64,000 bases of DNA from an uncultured Desulfuromonadales bacterium (GCA_903868145.1 CAIPTY010000015.1:62001-126000); one strand, 5' to 3'. Counted from the stretch's first letter, positions 28,004 through 38,458 are shown. Numbers and translations are program-made. Notes: generated by a model not told the origin, from the sequence alone.

Positions 28004-29785
28004 ATGAGCGAACACGCAGGAATACAGATTCTTATCTGTCAGGGAACTGGCGGAATTTCAATGGGTGCCAAAGAAGTTGAGGCGGCTTTCGCAAAGCATC
28101 TCTCGGAAAAGGGTCTGAGCGCTGTCGTCGGCAAACGTTGCGATGTTATCAAGACAGGCTGTCGCGGATTATGCGCCAACGACGTTCTGGTCGACATCAT
28201 TACGCCCGATCAGGGACGTGTTACCTACGATTTTGTCAAGCCCGAAGAGGTAGAGAAGATCATCGACGAACACATTGTCAACAAGACGACAATGGAAAAA
28301 AGAAAGGCCAAGCCCTACTATAACCAGTTTGTTGATGCCCAGATGCGGGTCGTTATGACCGGCTGCGGCCAGATTGATCCTGACAGTATTGACGCCTACA
28401 AAGAGGAAGATGGATTTAAGGCGATCGAAAAGTGTATCAAGAGCATGAAGCCGGAAGAGGTTATTGACGAGGTCAAAAAATCGGGTCTGCGCGGACGCGG
28501 CGGCGGCGGATTCCCTACCGGCATGAAATGGTCCTTCTGCAAGGCTTCTCCGGGTAATCACAAATATCTGATCTGCAACGCCGATGAAGGTGACCCCGGC
28601 GCATTCATGGATCGTTCGCTGCTCGAAGGCGACCCTTTCTGCATTATTGAAGGGATGATGATTGCGGCATATGCCATCGGTTGCGACTTTGGTTATGTGT
28701 ACGTGCGCGCCGAGTATCCGCTGGCGGTGCAACGTCTCCAGCACGCCATCGATGTCTGCTACGAAAAAGGGTATCTGGGTAAGAATATTCAGGGTTGGGG
28801 GCTGGATTTCGACATGCGCATCAAGATGGGTGCTGGTGCTTTCGTCTGTGGCGAGGAGACTGCGCTGATGGCATCCATCGAAGGCCATCGCGGCATGAGC
28901 CGCCCGCGCCCCCCGTTTCCGGCAGTCCGGGGCCTCTGGGGATATCCGACCAACATCAACAATGTTGAGACCTTTGGCAACGTCAGGCACATCATCAACA
29001 AGGGTGGCGACTGGTATGCCTCATTGGGGACCGAAACAACCAAAGGCACAAAGATTTTTGCCGTTACCGGCAAGGTAAAACATACCGGTCTGGTTGAAGT
29101 ACCTGCCGGCATGAAGGTGCGTGAAGTTATCTATGATGTCTGCGGCGGCATAGCCAATAACCGGAAGTTCAAAGCGGTTCAGGCCGGCGGACCTTCCGGA
29201 GGATGTATTCCTGCCGATATTCTTGATACGCCGGTTGATTATGACTCCCTGATCAAGGCCGGCGCAATGATGGGCTCCGGTGGTCTGGTAGTTATGGATG
29301 AAACAACCTGCATGGTTGACGTCTCACGGTTTTTCCTCAATTTTACCCGGATGGAATCCTGCGGCAAATGTGTCCCGTGCCGTATCGGGCTGAAGGTCAT
29401 GCTTGACATCCTGGAGCGTATTACCGAAGGGCGCGGAGAACCGTCTGATATTGAAACTCTGCAGGATCTGGGTATCGCTATAAAGAAAGCGTCTCTCTGC
29501 GGCCTGGGGCAAACGGCACCTAACCCGATTCTGTCCACGATCAACTATTTCCGTCACGAGTACGAAGCGCACATCAACGACAAGCGCTGCCCGTCAAACT
29601 GCTGCAAGGAACTGTTGCTGTGGCAGGTTGTCGAAGATAAGTGCGTCAAGTGCGGGGCCTGCAAGAAGGCTTGTCCGGTTGAAGCTATCGTATGGGAAAA
29701 AGGCCAGTTGGCCTGGCTGGACAAGGAAAAGTGCACCAAATGCAAGTCCTGTTATGACGCCTGCCGCTTTATGGCTCTCGAATAG
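28004..29785 (+). CDS. nuoF: NADH-quinone oxidoreductase subunit F, extended with extra Fe-S domains
   Basis: This 593-residue subunit carries FMN, the NADH site and cluster N3. The core has the Gly-rich SGLRGRGGGGFPTG, NADEGDPGAFMDR and, for N3, ESCGKCVPCRIG. It is about 150 residues longer than the E. coli protein. A thioredoxin-like N-terminal domain carries Cys12, Cys46, Cys53 and Cys57, and a C-terminal ferredoxin domain holds two [4Fe-4S] motifs (CVKCGACKKACP and CTKCKSCYDACR). This build is found in HydB/NfnB-type and Geobacter NuoF proteins and may allow electron exchange with ferredoxin; that last point is inference. Confidence 0.97.
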   Translation: MSEHAGIQILICQGTGGISMGAKEVEAAFAKHLSEKGLSAVVGKRCDVIKTGCRGLCANDVLVDIITPDQGRVTYDFVKPEEVEKIIDEHIVNKTTMEKRKAKPYYNQFVDAQMRVVMTGCGQIDPDSIDAYKEEDGFKAIEKCIKSMKPEEVIDEVKKSGLRGRGGGGFPTGMKWSFCKASPGNHKYLICNADEGDPGAFMDRSLLEGDPFCIIEGMMIAAYAIGCDFGYVYVRAEYPLAVQRLQHAIDVCYEKGYLGKNIQGWGLDFDMRIKMGAGAFVCGEETALMASIEGHRGMSRPRPPFPAVRGLWGYPTNINNVETFGNVRHIINKGGDWYASLGTETTKGTKIFAVTGKVKHTGLVEVPAGMKVREVIYDVCGGIANNRKFKAVQAGGPSGGCIPADILDTPVDYDSLIKAGAMMGSGGLVVMDETTCMVDVSRFFLNFTRMESCGKCVPCRIGLKVMLDILERITEGRGEPSDIETLQDLGIAIKKASLCGLGQTAPNPILSTINYFRHEYEAHINDKRCPSNCCKELLLWQVVEDKCVKCGACKKACPVEAIVWEKGQLAWLDKEKCTKCKSCYDACRFMALE

Positions 29786-29839
29786 AATAAAGATCTTCGC
29801 TCCGCGAACGCACGGTCAAACACACTGACAGAGGTTGAG

Positions 29840-32314
29840 ATGCTTAATCTGACGATAGACGACAAACAGGTAACTGCCCCCAAAAACTCCACCATTTACG
29901 ATGCCGCCAAGCTGAACGGGATCAAGATACCCATTCTGTGCCATGACAAGAAACTCAAGCCGTTTGGTGCCTGTCGCATGTGCCTGGTTGAAGTGGAACA
30001 GATGAAAGGCCGCCAGATCCCCGCCTGTACGACGCCTGTAACCGAAGGGATGATCATCCGCACCGCTACACCCGATATTATCAAGGCCCGCAAGATGGTA
30101 CTCGAACTGCTGCTGCTCAATCATCCCATCGATTGCCCGATCTGCGACAAGGCCGGCGACTGCGATCTGCAGAATCTGACCTACGAGTACAAGGTCGATG
30201 CCAACCGCTTTACCGACGAAAAATTCCAGCATGAAATCGACTATAATAATCCGCTGATCGAGCGGGATATGAACCGCTGCGTTTTATGCGGCAAGTGTGC
30301 CCGTATCTGCGACGAGATCGTCGGCTTCGGCGCATTGACCTTCATCAGTCGCGGCATAGAGACCAAGATCGGCTGTGAATTCGACGAGGCACTCAATTGT
30401 GAGTTCTGCGGTTCATGCGTATCGGTCTGTCCGGTGGGCTCTCTGCTGGCCCGCCCTTTCAAATTCAAGGCTCGCTTCTGGTCGCTTACCAAGCAGAAAT
30501 CCGTTTGCGGTTACTGCGGCACCGGCTGTAACCTGACCCTTGGTGTCAAGGACAATAAAGTGTTGACGACACTGTATGACGAAAATCAGGGTTTCCACAA
30601 CGGCCAGCTCTGCTGCCGGGGGCGTTTCGGCTACCAGTTCATCAACAGCGATAAGCGGCTGACGAAACCGCTGGTTCGCAAAAACGGTGTACTGGTGGAG
30701 TCAACCTGGGACGAGGCTCTGGATGCCGTGGCTGCACGACTGAAGGGTGCCGGCTCATCTGTCGCCGCGCTTGCAACACCACGACTCACGAACGAAGAAC
30801 TGCTGCTTTTCAAAAAGCTGATGGTTGCATCCGGGTCGAATAATTTTGATCATTCAGCCGGATATGCCCACGCTGCACTGACGGCCGGTTTTGCCCGCAG
30901 TTTCGGATCAACAGCCGCCCCCTCGACAATTCTCGATATCCAGAAGAGCAGCCTGCTACTGGTGATCAAGACGGATGCCTACGAAACCCATCCGGTGGTC
31001 GGTTTCGAGATCAACATGGCGGTAAAAAACCGCGAAGCCAGGTTGAGCATCCTGTCCGACAAGCGCGGCAAGCTTTCCAAACTTCCCGATGCAAAAACTC
31101 TGGTTCATGTTCCGGGGACTGAAATTGCCGTTCTCAACTCTCTTGCCAGGATCATTCTGGACGATAAACTCACTGTTGACTCTGCCGCAGCCCTCCCCGG
31201 CTATGCAGAACTGGTTTCATCGCTGGCGCCCTTTACGCCTGAGGCGGTTGAGAGCCAGAGCGGTATTTCCGCAGCCGATCTCAGGCAACTTGCCACCACA
31301 TATGCCACAACCGAAAAGGCGCTGATAATATTTCCCATCGGCCAGGCATACCCCGGCCACAACGCCGCGCTTGCAACAGCCGTGGCCAATCTGGCGATCC
31401 TGACGGGCAAACTGGGGACAGAGGGGGCGGGTGTTCTCTGCCTGTCCGAGAAGAACAATAGCCAGGGTGCGGTGGACATGGGCTTCTACCCTGTTGATGG
31501 CGGTTCTGACGCGTCACTGATACTTGACGGTTGCAGCGCAGGATCGATCAAGACTTTGTTCGTCGCCGGTGAAAACCCGCTGATCTCGTACCCCGATCAC
31601 GCCAGAGTCAAATCGGCGCTGGACAAGGTGGAATGCCTGATTGTCTCGGATCTTTTCCTGACCGAGACCGCGGCCATGGCCGATGTAGTCCTGCCTGCCT
31701 GCTCCTTTGCTGAAAAGGAAGGCACGTTTACCGCCACTGATCGCCGTATCCAGCATATCAAGCCTGCCATCAGGAAGGTTGGTCAGAGTCGCTCCGATTT
31801 TGATATTTTCTCCGCTCTGATCACACGACTGGGGGGGGAGGCGCCGGCAACTCCTTCGGCTTTGTTCGCCGAAATTGCTGCCTCCGTTCCCGGATATGCC
31901 GGCATGAGCTACATCACTCTCGGTGAGGAAGGCAGCTTTGCACCGGTCGAGGTAAAACCGGTACTGACAGCGGCAACTGCTGCCACGATGCCTGCCTGCG
32001 CGGCGGGAACATTCGCCCTGCTGACCGGCAGCGCCCTGTACCATAACGGCACGCTGTCCCAATACGGTGAGGGGCCGATGCACGTCTGTCCGGAAGGGTA
32101 TCTGGAAATCTCCCGCGGCGACGCGGCCACCATGAAAATCGGAGAAAATGACCTGCTGACGGTAACCTCCGACACCGGAAACATGAAACTCAAGGCTCGC
32201 ATCACTCCGCGCATGCCGCAGGGGGTTGTCTTCACCCCCTATCACTTCAGTGGTAATCCCGTTAACCGGATCTGGAGCGGAGCCGCTGTCACCGGCGTAA
32301 CGCTGGCGAAGTAA
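29840..32314 (+). CDS. nuoG: NADH-quinone oxidoreductase subunit G
   Basis: This 824-residue subunit is the largest of the electron-input arm. In order there are an N-terminal [2Fe-2S] domain (CHDKKLKPFGACRMC), a His-coordinated [4Fe-4S] site (NHPIDCPICDKAGDC), two ferredoxin-like motifs (CVLCGKCARIC; CEFCGSCVSVC), a further CGYCGTGC motif that would bind the remote N7 cluster, and a molybdopterin-oxidoreductase-like C-terminal part. It starts after GAGGTTGAG and follows nuoF by 54 bases. Confidence 0.97.
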   Translation: MLNLTIDDKQVTAPKNSTIYDAAKLNGIKIPILCHDKKLKPFGACRMCLVEVEQMKGRQIPACTTPVTEGMIIRTATPDIIKARKMVLELLLLNHPIDCPICDKAGDCDLQNLTYEYKVDANRFTDEKFQHEIDYNNPLIERDMNRCVLCGKCARICDEIVGFGALTFISRGIETKIGCEFDEALNCEFCGSCVSVCPVGSLLARPFKFKARFWSLTKQKSVCGYCGTGCNLTLGVKDNKVLTTLYDENQGFHNGQLCCRGRFGYQFINSDKRLTKPLVRKNGVLVESTWDEALDAVAARLKGAGSSVAALATPRLTNEELLLFKKLMVASGSNNFDHSAGYAHAALTAGFARSFGSTAAPSTILDIQKSSLLLVIKTDAYETHPVVGFEINMAVKNREARLSILSDKRGKLSKLPDAKTLVHVPGTEIAVLNSLARIILDDKLTVDSAAALPGYAELVSSLAPFTPEAVESQSGISAADLRQLATTYATTEKALIIFPIGQAYPGHNAALATAVANLAILTGKLGTEGAGVLCLSEKNNSQGAVDMGFYPVDGGSDASLILDGCSAGSIKTLFVAGENPLISYPDHARVKSALDKVECLIVSDLFLTETAAMADVVLPACSFAEKEGTFTATDRRIQHIKPAIRKVGQSRSDFDIFSALITRLGGEAPATPSALFAEIAASVPGYAGMSYITLGEEGSFAPVEVKPVLTAATAATMPACAAGTFALLTGSALYHNGTLSQYGEGPMHVCPEGYLEISRGDAATMKIGENDLLTVTSDTGNMKLKARITPRMPQGVVFTPYHFSGNPVNRIWSGAAVTGVTLAK

Positions 32315-32364
32315 TCTAACGCAATGTTCTCGGATTATTTTATAAACCAAGGAAAGAGGGACAG

Positions 32365-33432
32365 ATGGATATCGTGATATTAGGACTGCCGATGATGTAT
32401 TACATCGCCATGGTTGCCAAGGTCCTGGTGGCGTTTGTCTTCGTGCTGCTGACCGTGGCCTACGCCACCTACGCCGAACGAAAGATCATTGGACATATGC
32501 AGGTACGTCTGGGGCCCATGCGCACCGGCTGGCATGGCTTGCTACAGCCGATCGCCGACGGGGTGAAACTCTTTTTCAAGGAAGAGATTGTCCCTTCGCA
32601 GGCCAGCACCTTTGCGTTTCTGGTCGCTCCACTGATCGCCCTCATCCCCGCCTTTATCACCTTCGCAGTCATTCCGTTCGGCGGCGTGATCGAGGTGGCT
32701 GGCTACAAGATTCCTCTTCAGATTGCCGCCTATTTTGATACGACCGCAGGCAAGGTTTTTGATGTAAATGTGGGCGTGCTGTATATCCTGGCCATGTCGT
32801 CTCTGGGCGTGTACGGTATTGTGCTTGCCGGTTGGGCATCCAACAGCAAATATTCGCTGCTGGGTGGTCTGAGAGCCTCGGCCCAGATGATCTCCTACGA
32901 GTTGTCGGCCGGTCTGTCGATCGTTGCGGTTTTCATGCTCTCGGGAACCCTGTCTATGAACGAGATAGTCAAGCTTCAATCCGGTCTTGGCGGTTTTGAA
33001 TGGTACGTATTCAAGCAGCCGCTTGCCTTCGTCATGTTCTTCATCTGCTCGATTGCGGAGATCAATCGAACCCCCTTCGACCTTCCCGAGGCTGAAACCG
33101 AACTGGTATCAGGTTTTTGCACCGAGTATTCGAGCATGAAATACGCCATGTTCTTCATGGCTGAATACGCCAACATGGTTACCGTATGCGCCCTGACCAC
33201 CACCCTGTTCCTGGGGGGCTGGAATGGCCCGCTGGCAACAACGATACCACTGCTTGGCCCGGTCTATTTCGTGGCCAAGGTGTACTTCCTTATTTTCTTC
33301 TGCATGTGGCTGCGTGCAACGGTACCCCGATACCGCTACGACCAGTTGATGCACCTCGGCTGGAAGGTGTTTATACCTCTGGCACTGCTCAACATAGTCG
33401 TCACCGGTATCTGGAACTTTATCATTCAGTAA
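32365..33432 (+). CDS. nuoH: NADH-quinone oxidoreductase subunit H
   Basis: This 355-residue membrane subunit has about eight transmembrane segments and forms part of the quinone cavity. AERKIIGHMQVRLGP near the start and the loop EINRTPFDLPEAETELVSGF are conserved NuoH signatures. A strong AAGGAAAGAGGG leader precedes the ATG. Confidence 0.98.
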   Translation: MDIVILGLPMMYYIAMVAKVLVAFVFVLLTVAYATYAERKIIGHMQVRLGPMRTGWHGLLQPIADGVKLFFKEEIVPSQASTFAFLVAPLIALIPAFITFAVIPFGGVIEVAGYKIPLQIAAYFDTTAGKVFDVNVGVLYILAMSSLGVYGIVLAGWASNSKYSLLGGLRASAQMISYELSAGLSIVAVFMLSGTLSMNEIVKLQSGLGGFEWYVFKQPLAFVMFFICSIAEINRTPFDLPEAETELVSGFCTEYSSMKYAMFFMAEYANMVTVCALTTTLFLGGWNGPLATTIPLLGPVYFVAKVYFLIFFCMWLRATVPRYRYDQLMHLGWKVFIPLALLNIVVTGIWNFIIQ

Positions 33433-33469
33433 GGTCAGAACCACGTAATCCAAGAACAAGGACGGAATC

Positions 33470-33883
33470 ATGAATCCGATCAAAACGTTTGTGCCGATCA
33501 TTAACGGCCTTAAAATCACGCTGGGACATATGTTCAAGAAGCCGATCACCCTTCAGTACCCGGATGAGAGGCCCAAGGTTGCAACCAGGTTCAGGGGTCT
33601 GCATGCGTTGAATGTTTCCCACAACAAGGCGAAATGTGTGGCGTGCTATCTCTGCCCCACGGTCTGTCCGGCTAAGTGCATTACCGTTGAGGCTGGCGAG
33701 GACGCTAACCATGACAAGTTTGCCTCCGTGTACGAGATCGATATGCTGCGTTGCATCTTCTGCGGCTACTGTGTCGAGGCCTGCCCGGTTGACGCAATCA
33801 AAATGACGGGAGAGTTTGAGCTGGCAAACTATCGCCGCGAAGATTTTGTCTACTCCAAGGAACGTCTCTTAGAAAAGAAATAA
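33470..33883 (+). CDS. nuoI: NADH-quinone oxidoreductase subunit I
   Basis: This 137-residue ferredoxin-like subunit binds clusters N6a and N6b through CYLCPTVCPAKC and CIFCGYCVEACP. It is short but complete. AAGGAC precedes the ATG, and the gene lies 11 bases before nuoJ. Confidence 0.97.
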   Translation: MNPIKTFVPIINGLKITLGHMFKKPITLQYPDERPKVATRFRGLHALNVSHNKAKCVACYLCPTVCPAKCITVEAGEDANHDKFASVYEIDMLRCIFCGYCVEACPVDAIKMTGEFELANYRREDFVYSKERLLEKK

Positions 33884-33894
33884 AGGAGCAGTAC

Positions 33895-34398
33895 ATGGAA
33901 ACACTTTTCTTTGCATTTATCTCGCTGGTGGCGATAGTGTCGGCGATACTGGTGGTCGGCTGCAGAAATCCGATCAACAGCGCGCTGGCACTGGTTATGA
34001 CCTTCTTCTGTCTGGCGACCTACTATGTCATGCTTGATGCGCCGTTCATGGCCGCCGTTCAGGTAATGGTCTATGCCGGCGCCATCATGGTACTGATAGT
34101 CTTCACCATCATGCTGCTCAACATCAGGGTCAACGCCTCCAAGATCGCCACGCACAAGCTGGTGCTTGGTTCAGCTATCGGATTTTTCACCCTGCTTAAT
34201 ACGATCGTCATCATTCTCAAAAGTCGTGCGGCACTTCCCAATGGCCCCTACAGTTCCACCGTCATCAAGCAGGTTGGTCACACGGAACTGATCGGTCGCG
34301 AGATGTTCACCAACTTCCTGCTGCCGTTCGAGATCACATCGATCCTGTTGCTGGTGGCCATTGTTGGCGCTGTTATTCTGGCCAAGAAAAAAATCTAG
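33895..34398 (+). CDS. nuoJ: NADH-quinone oxidoreductase subunit J
   Basis: This 167-residue protein has five predicted membrane segments and the conserved VMVYAGAIMVLIVF stretch of the third helix, important in proton transfer. AAAGGAG precedes the ATG. Confidence 0.96.
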   Translation: METLFFAFISLVAIVSAILVVGCRNPINSALALVMTFFCLATYYVMLDAPFMAAVQVMVYAGAIMVLIVFTIMLLNIRVNASKIATHKLVLGSAIGFFTLLNTIVIILKSRAALPNGPYSSTVIKQVGHTELIGREMFTNFLLPFEITSILLLVAIVGAVILAKKKI

Positions 34399-34416
34399 AC
34401 TGAGGGATATACAATT

Positions 34417-34719
34417 ATGGAAAACCTGAACGGTTATCTCATCATCAGCGCGATCCTCTTCTCCATCGGCACGGTTGGCGTACTTGTGCGCAAAAATGCC
34501 ATCGTCATCTTCATGTGCATCGAAATGATGCTGAATGCGGTCAACCTGACGTTTGTGGCGTTGTCCCGGCACCTGGGCAATCTTGACGGCCAGGTCTTCG
34601 TCTTTTTCATCATGACGGTGGCAGCTGCCGAAGCCGCCGTCGGCCTTGCTCTGATGATCGCATTCTACAACAACAAAGAGTCGATTGATGTCGATGACAT
34701 GAATCTGATGAAGTGGTAA
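34417..34719 (+). CDS. nuoK: NADH-quinone oxidoreductase subunit K
   Basis: This 100-residue protein has three transmembrane helices and the conserved glutamates of the family: [12 protein letters not shown] in the second helix and [11 protein letters not shown] in the third. GAGGGATA precedes the ATG. Confidence 0.97.
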   Translation: MENLNGYLIISAILFSIGTVGVLVRKNAIVIFMCIEMMLNAVNLTFVALSRHLGNLDGQVFVFFIMTVAAAEAAVGLALMIAFYNNKESIDVDDMNLMKW

Positions 34720-34771
34720 TTTTCAACAGTCTCTACAGACAACGTTTAGTGATTGAATAAAGGAGTCTCAC

Positions 34772-36766
34772 ATGCTTGACAACGTATGGCTGATCCCGCT
34801 CTTCCCGCTTATCGGATTCCTGATCAACGGATTCTTCGGGAAGAAGATCAAGAACGAGGCTGTTATCGGCGGCATCGGTACGCTGGCGATCTTCGCGTCA
34901 TTCCTGGTGTCATGCGGCATCCTGCTGCAGATGATCGGGCTCCCCCCCGAGCAGAGGGTATTTGAAAAAGTGCTCTTTCCGTGGATCCATTCCGGTGCTT
35001 TCAAGGCCGACATGGCTTTCCTGGTTGATCCGCTCTCCTGCGTCATGATCATGGTCGTAACCGGTGTCGGTTCCTTGATACATCTGTATTCCATCGGCTA
35101 CATGCATGGCGAGGAGGGTTTCTACCGCTTCTTTGCCTATCTGAACCTGTTCTGCATGTCCATGCTGCTGCTGGTGCTGGGTAACAACATGCTCGTCATG
35201 TTCATCGGATGGGAAGGGGTCGGCCTCTGTTCCTACCTGCTGATCGGCTACTATTTCCACAAAAAATCCGCCGGTGACGCTGCCAAGAAGGCCTTTGTCA
35301 TGAACCGCGTCGGCGACTTCGGGTTTCTGATCGGTCTGTTTACTCTCTACTGGTGGCTCGGAAGCAACCACAACATCTGGACCATCAACTTCACCGAGAT
35401 CAAGGCGGCATCCAACCTGCTCCCCTACGGTGGTGTCGTGACCGTGGCAACCCTCTGCTTTTTTGTCGGAGCAACCGGTAAATCAGCCCAGATACCGCTT
35501 TTTACCTGGCTGCCTGACGCCATGGAAGGCCCGACTCCGGTATCAGCCCTGATCCACGCGGCCACAATGGTAACTGCCGGTGTCTACATGATCGCACGCA
35601 TGAGCTTTGTCTTTATCAAGGCACCGGAAACCATGATGATTGTTGCATGCGTCGGTGCCGCAACCGCGATTTTTGCAGCAACTATCGGCACGGCACAGAA
35701 CGACATCAAGCGTGTACTGGCATATTCGACAGTGTCGCAACTCGGCTTCATGTTTCTTGCCATGGGTGTCGGAGCTTTTACCGCCGGTATCTTCCATCTC
35801 ATGACCCATGCTTTCTTCAAGGCCTGCCTGTTCCTCGGTTCCGGTTCGGTCATCCACGCCATGCATTATGCCCTGCACAAAGGTCACCTCCATGACGACG
35901 CCCAGGACATGCGAAACATGGGTGGTTTGAAAAAAGCGATGCCGATCACCTTTCTGACGTTCTTTGTATCAACCATTGCCATCGCAGGTATCCCGGGCTT
36001 CTCAGGCTTTTTCTCGAAAGACGAGATTCTCTGGCAGGCCTTTGCAAATCCCTTCCACGGCGGACTCAATATCATCCTCTGGGGTATCGGCGCAGTCGCG
36101 GCGTGCTTCACCGCCTTCTACATGTTCCGCCTGGTATTCATGACCTTTTTCGGCGAGTGCCGCATCAACGCCAAAGTCAAGGACCATCTGCACGAATCGC
36201 CGCTGGTCATCACCATCCCACTGATGGTTCTCGGTTTCCTGGCCGTAGTCGGCGGTTACATCGGCATGCCCAAACTGCTGGGAATGCTCCCCAACTACTT
36301 TGAACACTGGCTTGAGCCGGTCTTCGCACTTGCCAATGAATACGGGGCTAAATATGCTCACAGCGGCGGACATCACAATCCTGCTCTTGAATGGGGCTTG
36401 ATGGGTCTGTCCGTTGTCATCGCGCTGGTAGGTATATCCATCGCCTTCACCATGTATGTCAAAAATACCGAACTGCCCGGAAAATTCACCGCTACCTTCC
36501 CCGCGCTGCACCGAGCGGTTTACAACAAATGGTATGTGGATGAACTGTACGACTACCTGTTTGTCAACCCCTGCAAAGCGTTCGGACAGTTTCTCTGGAA
36601 AGGTTTTGACGTCATCGTCATAGATGGTGCAGTAAACGGTGTCGCAGGCGTAGTGATGGCCTTCAGCGGGGTCTTCCGGTATATCCAGTCAGGACTTATC
36701 CACAACTATGCCTGGTCCATGGCCTTTGGTGTGGTTGTGATGCTGGGCTACTACGTTTTCAAGTAA
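34772..36766 (+). CDS. nuoL: NADH-quinone oxidoreductase subunit L
   Basis: This 664-residue antiporter-like proton pump subunit has about 16 transmembrane segments and the long amphipathic lateral helix at the C-terminus. FIGWEGVGLCSYLLIG and the lysine-bearing GATGKSAQIPLFTWLPDAMEG are diagnostic. AAAGGAG precedes the ATG. Confidence 0.98.
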   Translation: MLDNVWLIPLFPLIGFLINGFFGKKIKNEAVIGGIGTLAIFASFLVSCGILLQMIGLPPEQRVFEKVLFPWIHSGAFKADMAFLVDPLSCVMIMVVTGVGSLIHLYSIGYMHGEEGFYRFFAYLNLFCMSMLLLVLGNNMLVMFIGWEGVGLCSYLLIGYYFHKKSAGDAAKKAFVMNRVGDFGFLIGLFTLYWWLGSNHNIWTINFTEIKAASNLLPYGGVVTVATLCFFVGATGKSAQIPLFTWLPDAMEGPTPVSALIHAATMVTAGVYMIARMSFVFIKAPETMMIVACVGAATAIFAATIGTAQNDIKRVLAYSTVSQLGFMFLAMGVGAFTAGIFHLMTHAFFKACLFLGSGSVIHAMHYALHKGHLHDDAQDMRNMGGLKKAMPITFLTFFVSTIAIAGIPGFSGFFSKDEILWQAFANPFHGGLNIILWGIGAVAACFTAFYMFRLVFMTFFGECRINAKVKDHLHESPLVITIPLMVLGFLAVVGGYIGMPKLLGMLPNYFEHWLEPVFALANEYGAKYAHSGGHHNPALEWGLMGLSVVIALVGISIAFTMYVKNTELPGKFTATFPALHRAVYNKWYVDELYDYLFVNPCKAFGQFLWKGFDVIVIDGAVNGVAGVVMAFSGVFRYIQSGLIHNYAWSMAFGVVVMLGYYVFK

Positions 36767-36803
36767 ATGATACTCTGCAATTTGCATAAAGGAGCATGAA
36801 TTC

Positions 36804-38417
36804 ATGAGTAACCTATTAAGCCTGACGACATTCCTGCCGGTACTGGGTGTCCTGCTGCTGCTGTTCATCCCCAAGGACAGCAAGGGAACGTTGCGTAATG
36901 TGACTTTCGCTACAACAGTAGTGACCTTCCTGGTATCGCTGCCGATTATGTTTGGCTTCCAGACCAACGCTGAATTCCAGTTTGTAGAGAATGTACCCTG
37001 GATCGCAGCCGGGCCATTTAAAATGCGCTACTTCATCGGTATCGACGGCATCAGCCTCTGGCTTGTCATGCTTACGACCTTCATCATGCCGATTGCCGTA
37101 CTTTCCACCTACACCGCCGTCGAGGAGAAGGTGAAAGAGTACATGATACTGCTGTTGCTGCTTGAAACCGGCATGCTGGGCGCATTCATATCCCTCGACA
37201 TGTTCCTCTTCTACATTTTCTGGGAAGTCATGCTGATTCCCATGTACTTCATGATCGGCATCTGGGGTGGCAAGAACAGAATCTACGCCGCTGTAAAGTT
37301 CTTCATTTACACAATGGTCGGCTCCTTGCTGATGCTGGTAGCCCTTATGTACCTTTACTTCAAAGGGCTTGAAGCCGGGTTTACCAATTTTGGCCTGCTG
37401 CAGTTTTTCAACCTGAACCTTCCACTGTCAACGCAGACCTGGCTGTTCCTGGCATTCGCTTTGGCGTTTGCCATCAAGGTTCCCATGTTTCCCCTCCATA
37501 CCTGGTTGCCGGATGCCCATACCGAAGCGCCAACGGCCGGTTCCGTGATCCTGGCTGCAATACTCCTGAAAATGGGCACCTACGGCTATGTCCGTTTTGC
37601 CATACCACTGTTTCCTGAAGCGGCTCACAAATTTGCGCCCCTGATTGCCACTCTGGCCGTCATCGGCATCATCTACGCCGCGCTTGTAGCCATGGTACAG
37701 GAGGATGTCAAGAAGCTCGTAGCCTATTCATCAGTGGCTCATCTCGGCTTCGTCATGCTGGGTGTCTTCGCTTTCAATGTTGAAGGAATAACCGGCGGCA
37801 TGCTTCAGATGATCAACCACGGCATCTCCACCGGAGCGCTCTTTCTTATCGTCGGTTTCATTTACGAACGACGGCATACCCGCCTGATTACCGATTTCGG
37901 CGGACTCTCCAAACAGATGCCGGTCTTTGCCACCATTTTCATGATTGTCACGTTTTCCTCAATCGGGCTCCCAGGAACAAACGGATTTGTCGGCGAGTTC
38001 CTTGTTTTGATCGGCGCGTTTGAAAGCCAGTTGCGCTGGTGGACGGTTATCGCCTCCAGTGGTGTGATTCTGTCGGCGGTTTACATGCTCTGGGTCTTCC
38101 AGAGAGTCATGTTTGGCGAGTTGGATAACCCGAAAAACCAAAAACTGGCAGATTTGAATGCCCGCGAAATCAGCATAATGGTTCCGCTGATCATCATGAT
38201 CTTTGTTATGGGAATCTATCCGAAGCCCTTTATCGATACGATGGAACCGGCGATAAAAAAGCTGGTTTCCCAGGTGCGGACGACCAGAATGTCAGCCCGG
38301 AGTGATTCTCTGCCTGCAATTCCGGCAGGGCATCCCGGAATGCCTGCGGCGCCCGCTTCAGCTCCATTGCCTGAAGGGCACGCGCCGTCAGCAGTGAATC
38401 CTCATCATCCCCAGTGA
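36804..38417 (+). CDS. nuoM: NADH-quinone oxidoreductase subunit M with extended tail
   Basis: This 537-residue antiporter-like subunit has YIFWEVMLIPMYFMIG (with the key glutamate) and KVPMFPLHTWLPDAHTEAPT. The last 45 or so residues form a hydrophilic Pro/Ala/His-rich tail after the final helix, longer than I recall for NuoM elsewhere. AAAGGAG precedes the ATG. Confidence 0.97.
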   Translation: MSNLLSLTTFLPVLGVLLLLFIPKDSKGTLRNVTFATTVVTFLVSLPIMFGFQTNAEFQFVENVPWIAAGPFKMRYFIGIDGISLWLVMLTTFIMPIAVLSTYTAVEEKVKEYMILLLLLETGMLGAFISLDMFLFYIFWEVMLIPMYFMIGIWGGKNRIYAAVKFFIYTMVGSLLMLVALMYLYFKGLEAGFTNFGLLQFFNLNLPLSTQTWLFLAFALAFAIKVPMFPLHTWLPDAHTEAPTAGSVILAAILLKMGTYGYVRFAIPLFPEAAHKFAPLIATLAVIGIIYAALVAMVQEDVKKLVAYSSVAHLGFVMLGVFAFNVEGITGGMLQMINHGISTGALFLIVGFIYERRHTRLITDFGGLSKQMPVFATIFMIVTFSSIGLPGTNGFVGEFLVLIGAFESQLRWWTVIASSGVILSAVYMLWVFQRVMFGELDNPKNQKLADLNAREISIMVPLIIMIFVMGIYPKPFIDTMEPAIKKLVSQVRTTRMSARSDSLPAIPAGHPGMPAAPASAPLPEGHAPSAVNPHHPQ

Positions 38418-38458
38418 TTACAACAGACACGAGTCAATACGACCGGAGGATATTTTAG

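Noticed and set aside
28169-28990. 273-codon minus-strand frame inside nuoF
   Set aside because: NuoF motifs are intact on the plus strand across the same stretch; the antisense product has no family features.
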